In this document: positions 23,171-28,037 of the stretch, piece after piece
Position numbering within the stretch: the first letter of the stretch is position 1
How the letters are laid out: each line of letters starts with the position of its first letter
Source of the DNA: an uncultured Lachnospiraceae bacterium
GTDB taxonomy: Bacteria; Bacillota; Clostridia; Lachnospirales; Lachnospiraceae
Direction: 5' to 3'
Assembly: GCA_900551895.1 (NCBI GenBank)
Contig: URXX01000017.1
Coordinates: forward strand, 1-28,037
DNA length: 28,037 nucleotides
Program-made: the position numbers and the translations under genes
The notes under the pieces: model-generated
What the model was told of the DNA's origin: nothing
The model's database searches: none
Seen by the model: only the letters and a program-made list of their open reading frames with translations

Positions 23171-23245
23171 TCTTTCAATCCTTTCTGATTTGTTATAAAA
23201 TGATTTTATCGTTAAAAATAAAAAAAGTCTACTGGAGATGATGAA

Positions 23246-24085
23246 ATGATACAAGATATATACCCACATATTTATAGGAATGAGTACACACCGAAGAAAC
23301 CGGAGAAAGAAAGTTTTGTCTGCGTATATCGGGGAAGAGAGGTTTTGTTGAAAGACTGCGAGGAAATCGTTTTTCCCACTATTGCAGAATTAGAAAAATA
23401 TGATACAGACTTTACCGAAAAATGTACATATCTTTTCTCGATTGACGGTCGGGCGTTCTATTTGGCAGAGGATTTTCAAAAAGAATCGGAAGAATATTGC
23501 TGGAAGGATACGGAGATGTTCCGCAGATTGAAACCGCAGCACCTCGCTTTTGCGGGAATTACAGGATTTCAACTGTACCGCTGGTATCAGTCCCACAGAT
23601 TTTGCGGAAAATGCGGAAAGGAAATGGTTAAGGATAATAAGGAAAGAATGTTAAAATGTAAAAACTGCGGTCAAATGGAATATCCGAAAATTTCTCCGGC
23701 GGTTATTGTCGGAGTGACGGACGGAAACAGGCTTCTCATGTCAAAATACGCAGACAGAGAATATAAAAAATATGCTTTGATTGCGGGATATGCAGAAATC
23801 GGAGAAACGATTGAAGAAACGGTTAAGCGTGAAGTAATGGAGGAAGTCGGACTGAAAGTGAAAAATATCCGATTTTACAAAAGTCAGCCGTGGTCTTTTA
23901 CCGATACGCTTCTTTTGGGATTTTATGCGGATTTAGACGGAGAAGATAAAATTACTTTGGACAGGGAAGAACTGGCATTGGCAGAATGGTTTGACCGTGA
24001 AGATATTCCGATAACGGAGAGGAATATCAGCCTTACAAATGAGATGATTTTGCATTTCAAGGAGGAGAAAAATATTGACAATTAA
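23246..24085 (+). CDS. nudC: NAD(+) diphosphatase / NAD-cap decapping Nudix hydrolase NudC
   Basis: This 279-aa protein has an N-terminal domain, a Cys4 zinc ribbon (C120, C123, C138, C141) and a perfect Nudix box at 181-203 (G-x5-E-x7-REVMEEVGL). The NudC-specific tail SQPWSF at 213-218 follows (usual SQPWPF). NudC splits NADH or NAD+ into NMN and AMP and removes NAD caps from RNA. All features needed for activity are present. The start has TGGAGATG about 8 bases before it. The last codons overlap the promoter of the next gene. Confidence 0.93.
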   Translation: MIQDIYPHIYRNEYTPKKPEKESFVCVYRGREVLLKDCEEIVFPTIAELEKYDTDFTEKCTYLFSIDGRAFYLAEDFQKESEEYCWKDTEMFRRLKPQHLAFAGITGFQLYRWYQSHRFCGKCGKEMVKDNKERMLKCKNCGQMEYPKISPAVIVGVTDGNRLLMSKYADREYKKYALIAGYAEIGETIEETVKREVMEEVGLKVKNIRFYKSQPWSFTDTLLLGFYADLDGEDKITLDREELALAEWFDREDIPITERNISLTNEMILHFKEEKNIDN

Positions 24086-24103
24086 TTCGGGGACGAATAT
24101 ACT
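24075..24103 (+). promoter_or_regulatory. Sigma-A promoter at the end of nudC
   Basis: TTGACA (24075-24080), 17 bp and TATACT (24098-24103). The -35 lies within the last nudC codons. The start site would be near 24110, so the transcript begins at the hairpin that follows. Confidence 0.72.
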
Positions 24104-24110
24104 ATAATTG

Positions 24111-24160
24111 AAAAAGAGCGGTTGCGAATTATACTATTATAATTTGCCTCGCTCTTTTTC
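24111..24160 (+). terminator. Terminator or 5'-leader hairpin between nudC and the YitT gene
   Basis: AAAAAGAGCG (24111-24120) pairs with CGCTCTTTTT (24150-24159), and an inner AT-rich stem (GCGAATTATA with TATAATTTGC) closes the loop. For nudC it is a normal terminator. For the promoter at 24075 it would be the first 50 bases of the RNA. Confidence 0.85.
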
Positions 24161-24201
24161 GATTTGGGATAAAGTAAATGGAAATAAGAAAGGAAGAGAG
24201 T

Positions 24202-25056
24202 ATGGAAAAAAACAAAGTAAAAGAGTTTGCGATTGATATTTTGGTAGACATTGTAGGAAATCTTTTGATTGCCATTGGAGTATATAATTTTGCGGCTAAC
24301 TCAGGATTCCCTGTTGCGGGAATTTCGGGAATTGCCATGATTTTTTATCACTTGTTCGGATTGCCAATCGGTACAATGACAATTATCTTAAATATTCCGA
24401 TTGTTATTATGTGCTATAAATTATTGGGAAGAGGATTTCTTCTTCGTTCTCTTAAAACAATGATTATTGCATGGCCTCTTATGGACTATGTAGCGCCTAT
24501 GCTTCCGGTATATTCGGGAGACAGAATGCTGTCGGCTATCTGCGTAGGAGTATTTTCGGGATTGGGATATGCCATGATTTATATGAGAAATACATCTACA
24601 GGGGGAGCAGACTTTATTATCATGTCAGTTCGTGCTTTAAGACCGCATTTATCTATTGGGAAAATTACATTTATTACGGATGTAATTATTGTAGGTCTCG
24701 GAGGAATGCTTTTTGGAGATGTGGACAGCATTATTTACGGATTGATTTTAACATACATTCTTTCTGTTGTTGTAGATAAAGTGATGTACGGCATTGATGC
24801 GGGAAAAATGACTTTGGTTGTAACGGATCACGGTCACGAAGTCGCAAAACGAATTGATGAACTTACACAGAGAGGTTCGACCTTTTTACGCGGTGTAGGA
24901 AGTTATTCGGGTGAAGAAAAATTAGTTGTCATGTGTGCTTGCAGTAATAAGGAAATGCATATGGTACAAAAAGCGGTCAAAGAAGTAGATGAAAACGCCT
25001 TTTTAGTTACAATGGAATCAAATGAAGTGAGAGGGGAAGGATTTAAACCTCACTAA
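24202..25056 (+). CDS. YitT family membrane protein (DUF161 + DUF2179)
   Basis: This 284-aa protein has five or so membrane helices in the first 190 residues (YitT domain, GIYNFAANSGFPVAGISGIAMI-like start and STGGADFIIM). A soluble C-terminal DUF2179 domain follows (about 200-280; KMTLVVTDHGHEVAKRIDEL ... NEVRGEGF). YitT proteins are common in Firmicutes. Their transport role is not settled, and DUF2179 is likely a ligand-sensing module on the cytoplasmic side. The start at 24202 has AAAGGAAG 7 bases upstream. An ATG at 24178 in frame has no such site. It is transcribed alone and has its own terminator. Confidence 0.9.
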   Translation: MEKNKVKEFAIDILVDIVGNLLIAIGVYNFAANSGFPVAGISGIAMIFYHLFGLPIGTMTIILNIPIVIMCYKLLGRGFLLRSLKTMIIAWPLMDYVAPMLPVYSGDRMLSAICVGVFSGLGYAMIYMRNTSTGGADFIIMSVRALRPHLSIGKITFITDVIIVGLGGMLFGDVDSIIYGLILTYILSVVVDKVMYGIDAGKMTLVVTDHGHEVAKRIDELTQRGSTFLRGVGSYSGEEKLVVMCACSNKEMHMVQKAVKEVDENAFLVTMESNEVRGEGFKPH

Positions 25057-25062
25057 GGATAA

Positions 25063-25112
25063 AGGAACACTAAAGTTGTCTGGGTTACAGATGATTTCGG
25101 TGTTCTTTTTTT
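25063..25112 (+). terminator. Terminator after the YitT gene
   Basis: GAACAC (25065-25070) pairs with GTGTTC (25100-25105), with a smaller TCTG/CAGA hairpin inside, followed by seven T (25106-25112). Confidence 0.85.
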
Positions 25113-25128
25113 GTATCTGATAATTATG

Positions 25129-25158
25129 TTTACAGTTCAGATGAAAATATAGTATAAT
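25129..25158 (+). promoter_or_regulatory. Sigma-A promoter of the nucleotidase gene
   Basis: TTTACA (25129-25134), 18 bp and a perfect TATAAT (25153-25158). It gives a leader of about 120 bases that contains a short ORF. Confidence 0.72.
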
Positions 25159-25220
25159 ACAGAAAAATAGAGTGATGAGAAGAAAAAGAACACACAAATA
25201 GGAGAAGAAAGGTGGCTATA

Positions 25221-25265
25221 GTGGGTGAACAAGCTGTGTGTAGATGTAACCGTCTAAGTGTATGA
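25221..25265 (+). CDS. Possible 14-codon leader peptide
   Basis: GTG start, 14 codons (MGEQAVCRCNRLSV if GTG is read as Met), then TGA. An AAAGGTGG ribosome site ends 6 bases before the GTG, which is better than chance. It lies between the promoter and the nucleotidase start, where attenuation or coupling peptides are often found. It holds a Cys-Arg-Cys motif. The function is unknown and it may not be translated. Confidence 0.4.
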   Translation: MGEQAVCRCNRLSV

Positions 25266-25283
25266 AAAAGAAAGGGAAAAATA

Positions 25284-27536
25284 ATGAAGAGAAAACAGAA
25301 AACACTTATATCATTTTTAATGATTATGGCGATGCTGCTCGTTAATGCTCCGCAGGCTAAGGCGGAAAATAATGATCCCTATGCAAATTGGGATACGATT
25401 AAAGTATTTGAAACAACAGATGTTCACGGATATATTACAGATGTTTCAACATACAAAGAAGAAACTTTTCAATACAGACTCGCATATATTGCTAAAATTG
25501 TAAATGATGCACGGGCAAACAGTGCATACGAAGGGGTGCTTTTATTGGACGGCGGAGATATTTATCAGAGTACGCCTCATTCCAACTTAACTTTTGGAGC
25601 GCCTATGCGTGCGGCCTATGACAAAATGCAGTATGATGCGGTTGCTCTCGGAAATCATGAATTTGACTGGGATGTAAAGAAATACGCAGCAGATGAACAG
25701 GGAACAATGGCGCCTTATGAAATCGGAAATTATAAAGGCGATCCTGATATTCCGGTGTTGGCGAATAATATTTATTACAAAGAAAACGGACAGAGGGTTT
25801 CTTTTACACAGGACTATACAGTAGTAAAAAAAGGTGATTATGATATAGCGATTGTCGGATATGTGGAAGACTACACAAACGACATAAAGGCTTCTCAAAT
25901 AGCACCATATAAGATTGATGCGGATTTAAACAAACTTAGCGAAAGAACAAAAGAAGTAAAAGAAAAAACAAAAGCCGATATTGTAATGGTTTTAGCACAC
26001 GGCGAGCCTGAACCGATTGCGAAAGCAATGGATCCGCAAGTAGTGGATTTAGTTTTGGGCGGACATTCCCACGAGAAAAATGTGGGAACAGCGGAAAATG
26101 GAATTGACTATATTCAAGGAAATTCAAAAGCCTATGGTTATGCAACGGCAGAAGTAAAAATCAATCCGGAAAATAATGATGTGGAAGTAATTGATCCGAG
26201 TTATGTGGATACAACGGCAAAAGAAAATGTACAAAACCTATACTATCAGAATGGAAATAACCCGCATTTGGACAAAGAAATCACAAAAATCAGTCAGGCG
26301 GCATGGGACGAAGTGAAAGACGAAATGTATGAAGTGCTATGCACAGTGGACAAGAACATTACACGAGCGCCTATTCAGGAGGGGACGACAACCTCTATAG
26401 CGGGAAACTGGCTGGCAGGCTTGATGCTGGATGCAACGAAAGAACAAAATACGGTTGCGGCGTTCACAAACAGTGGTGGAATACGCACGGATATTTTGCT
26501 TGAAGAGGGAGCAGCAACAAGAGATGTTACTGTGGCAGATATTTATACAATTACTCCATTTGGAAACAGAATTTATACTTATGAAATAACAGGAAAACAA
26601 ATGGCGCAGCAGTTAGAAAATGCCCTATTGGGAACAAAAGACAGTGCTAATTTTGGCGACCAATTTTCAGGAATTACGGCTACTTATGAAAAAGTGGACG
26701 GTAAAGTAAAAGTGACTTCTATTACGACAGATAGTGGAGAAGCGATCTCTATTTACGATACAGAGAAAAAATATCCTGTTTGTGTAAATGAATATTGTGC
26801 GACTTTGGACGGTTCTGTATTTAAAGATTTAAAACCGCTTGTTTCAACGGATGAGGCTCCGGTAGATAATTTAAGTGCTATTCAGGCTTTGCGTGACAGA
26901 AGAGAAGCGCAGGGACTAAAAATGGAGTTAGACACAAAAGTAAGAGCGATAGAACAGCCGGTTGGAACATATCTTGCCGAAGCGATTGCAAATTTGGAAA
27001 AAGAAGCACAATTATATAAAGTAGAAACAGTAAAATCTTCAGATATGGAAAAACTTCAGCAGTTAAGTGAAAAAGGAAAAGAATTGCTGGCAAATCCGAG
27101 TATAACTGATGAACAGAAAAATAGAGTAAATAAGGTTATGGAGCATGTGAAAGTACTTTCAGACAGAGTTGCTTTAGCAAAATCAGCGCTAGAAACAGAA
27201 AATATTAAAAAAGCAGACAAAATCAACACTTCTAATGTAAAAGTAACGGATAAAATTTTACTTGAAAATGCAAAAAAAGATTTGGAACAGGCAGAAAAAT
27301 TATATAAAGGAAACTATACGGAAGAAGAGTTGAAATTATTACAGGCAAAATTGCAGCAAGTTCAGAAGAATTTAGATGCAATCCGTAAATTAGAAAATGT
27401 TACAAAACCGGAAAGCAATGGAAACGGAATGTCTAATCCAAAGACGGCTGATACGGCACAAGTAATGAGTTGGCTTATTATGATGGCGGCTGCAACAGGA
27501 AGTTTGACAGCAATGAGATATAAAAAGAGAAACTAA
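25284..27536 (+). CDS. Cell-wall anchored 5'-nucleotidase / 2',3'-cyclic phosphodiesterase family protein
   Basis: This 750-aa exported protein has a signal peptide (cleavage after AKA, residue 27). Its metallophosphatase domain carries TDVHGY (D46, H48), DGGDIYQ (D92), GNHEFDW (N124, H125), LAHGEP and GGHSHEKN, i.e. the complete dimetal site. The 5_nucleotid_C domain has NSGGIR and TPFGN, the nucleotide-binding motifs. A helical, FIVAR-like coiled stretch (about 575-705) leads to the end, NPKTAD (718-723), a hydrophobic segment and RYKKRN: a sortase sorting signal. The family releases phosphate and nucleosides from extracellular nucleotides or cyclic nucleotides. It would work on the cell surface, supplying nucleosides or altering nucleotide signals. 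Exact specificity (UshA-like or CpdB-like) is not settled. AAAGGGAAAAA precedes the ATG. Confidence 0.93.
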   Translation: MKRKQKTLISFLMIMAMLLVNAPQAKAENNDPYANWDTIKVFETTDVHGYITDVSTYKEETFQYRLAYIAKIVNDARANSAYEGVLLLDGGDIYQSTPHSNLTFGAPMRAAYDKMQYDAVALGNHEFDWDVKKYAADEQGTMAPYEIGNYKGDPDIPVLANNIYYKENGQRVSFTQDYTVVKKGDYDIAIVGYVEDYTNDIKASQIAPYKIDADLNKLSERTKEVKEKTKADIVMVLAHGEPEPIAKAMDPQVVDLVLGGHSHEKNVGTAENGIDYIQGNSKAYGYATAEVKINPENNDVEVIDPSYVDTTAKENVQNLYYQNGNNPHLDKEITKISQAAWDEVKDEMYEVLCTVDKNITRAPIQEGTTTSIAGNWLAGLMLDATKEQNTVAAFTNSGGIRTDILLEEGAATRDVTVADIYTITPFGNRIYTYEITGKQMAQQLENALLGTKDSANFGDQFSGITATYEKVDGKVKVTSITTDSGEAISIYDTEKKYPVCVNEYCATLDGSVFKDLKPLVSTDEAPVDNLSAIQALRDRREAQGLKMELDTKVRAIEQPVGTYLAEAIANLEKEAQLYKVETVKSSDMEKLQQLSEKGKELLANPSITDEQKNRVNKVMEHVKVLSDRVALAKSALETENIKKADKINTSNVKVTDKILLENAKKDLEQAEKLYKGNYTEEELKLLQAKLQQVQKNLDAIRKLENVTKPESNGNGMSNPKTADTAQVMSWLIMMAAATGSLTAMRYKKRN

Positions 27537-27556
27537 GACAGAGTAAGAAAAAGTAG

Positions 27557-27588
27557 AAAGGAAGAGTCGAGTATGGCTCTTCCTTTTT
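27557..27588 (+). terminator. Terminator after the nucleotidase gene
   Basis: AAAGGAAGAG (27557-27566) pairs with CTCTTCCTTT (27577-27586), then more T. It lies 20 bases after the stop codon. Confidence 0.88.
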
Positions 27589-27625
27589 AAGATGGATTAC
27601 CGTTTGCTATCATATTCCCCAAAAT

Positions 27626-27871
27626 TCAAAAAAACTCCTCTAAAGATTCACTGTCTTTTGTAAACTCCCACTTGCCTGTACCATTTACCGCATAGTATAC
27701 GGGAGAATTATCCAAACTAATATCTATACAATATGGATTTGCATTACAATTTGCAATCACGACATAATTGGGATTCCAATCCTCGATTACCGCTTTCTGT
27801 ACAGGATTATAAGAATAGCCGTGTTGTCCGACAAGTAGACTTTTTTCATTCATCATCTCTTTTGGTTTCAT
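27626..27871 (-). CDS. SUKH (SMI1/KNR4)-like immunity protein, C-terminal half only
   Basis: This 81-aa ORF resembles the C-terminal half of SMI1/KNR4 (SUKH) proteins: GYSYNPVQKAVIEDWNPNYVVIA, PYCIDISLDNSPVYYAV and GTGKWEF...SLEEFF. SUKH proteins are often immunity partners of polymorphic or contact-dependent toxins and are usually 130-190 aa. The N-terminal half is absent, and the frame is closed by a TAA six codons before the ATG. AAAGGA lies about 11 bases upstream, so it could be expressed as a short form. It is probably a truncated remnant. The family call is from memory of sequence patterns. Confidence 0.6.
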   Translation of the reverse strand: MKPKEMMNEKSLLVGQHGYSYNPVQKAVIEDWNPNYVVIANCNANPYCIDISLDNSPVYYAVNGTGKWEFTKDSESLEEFF

Positions 27872-27907
27872 ATCTTTAATTATCCTTTCTTATCGTCATG
27901 CTCTTGA

Positions 27908-28037
27908 TTACTTATCCATTATGTGAAATTCTGATTCTTCTATTTCCTTATATACTATATTATACCAATTTTCCATATCCACCACAATAAAATAATACTG
28001 TTCAAGCAGCCTTTTATCTGCTACAATCAACTTATAG
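27908..28037 (-). CDS. Partial unidentified gene, C-terminal end
   Basis: An open frame enters from the right edge and stops at 27908. Its last 42 codons read ...ADKRLLEQYYFIVVDMENWYNIVYKEIEESEFHIMDK. I do not recognise it. It lies 36 bases upstream of the SUKH-like ORF on the same strand and may be its operon partner, for example another immunity gene or a toxin end. Coding status is inferred from the open frame and from codon use like its neighbours. Confidence 0.45.
   Translation of the reverse strand, partial: YKLIVADKRLLEQYYFIVVDMENWYNIVYKEIEESEFHIMDK

Noticed and set aside
22235..23269. Hydrophobic 33-residue N-terminal extension of the hydroxyacid dehydrogenase
   Set aside because: It would overlap the nudC start and looks like a signal peptide by chance. 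The enzyme family is cytoplasmic and the ATG at 23170 has AAAGGA before it.

Overview
The window is a chromosomal segment from a low-GC Gram-positive bacterium. It most likely comes from the Clostridia, probably Lachnospiraceae. The evidence is strong AGGAGG-type ribosome sites, sigma-A promoters, a CIRCE heat-shock operator, a Csp-like subtilisin, a YitT protein, and a sortase-type C-terminus (NPKTAD) instead of a Gram-negative periplasmic layout. I cannot name the genus. Most genes look like ordinary chromosomal genes. Accessory-looking parts lie at the left end (tRNAs plus a toxin-antitoxin pair) and the right end (a SUKH-like fragment and a gene cut by the window edge).

Layout. 1-230: tRNA-Gln(CTG), tRNA-Pro(CGG) and a terminator. 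337-1043: a Phd/YefM-RelE toxin-antitoxin operon. 1114-1734: a divergent, shortened cis-prenyltransferase (UppS-like). 1762-2193 (-): a GNAT acetyltransferase. 2317-6327: a MacB/FtsX-type ABC transporter whose permease carries a long coiled coil. 6365-8561: a CIRCE operator, htpG and its terminator. 8627-11401: a three-gene envelope operon (zinc ribbon plus membrane segments, YARHG protein, zinc-ribbon TcaA-like protein) behind a perfect-consensus promoter, closed by a 45-nt perfect palindrome. 11402-13986 (-): the operon MATE transporter, small conserved protein, lipoprotein amidase. 14036-18211: the operon rluF, divergent ligA, divergent clpX. 18347-19627: a CPA2 cation/proton antiporter. 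19627-19701: a 32-bp perfect hairpin. 19733-22237: S8 protease, small coiled-coil protein, lspA. 22235-23170 (-): a D-2-hydroxyacid dehydrogenase, divergent from nudC (23246-24085). 24075-25112: a promoter with an immediate hairpin, then a YitT transporter. 25129-27588: a cell-wall 5'-nucleotidase-family enzyme with a 14-codon leader ORF. 27626-28037 (-): a SUKH-like remnant and a partial gene.

How the genes fit together. Envelope themes dominate: prenyl carrier chemistry, FtsX-type transport, the TcaA/YARHG operon, amidase, LspA and a sortase-anchored nucleotidase. The second theme is proteins that look like specialised second copies. The UppS-like, LigA and ClpX proteins all lack residues that are normally invariant or functionally central. 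LigA and ClpX are adjacent and appear co-transcribed.

No stretch longer than about 300 bases lacks a feature. The largest gaps are 229-336 (AT-rich, promoter-like), 18212-18346 (nothing firmly identified) and 25113-25283 (promoter and leader ORF). I saw no CRISPR array, insertion sequence, rRNA or origin.
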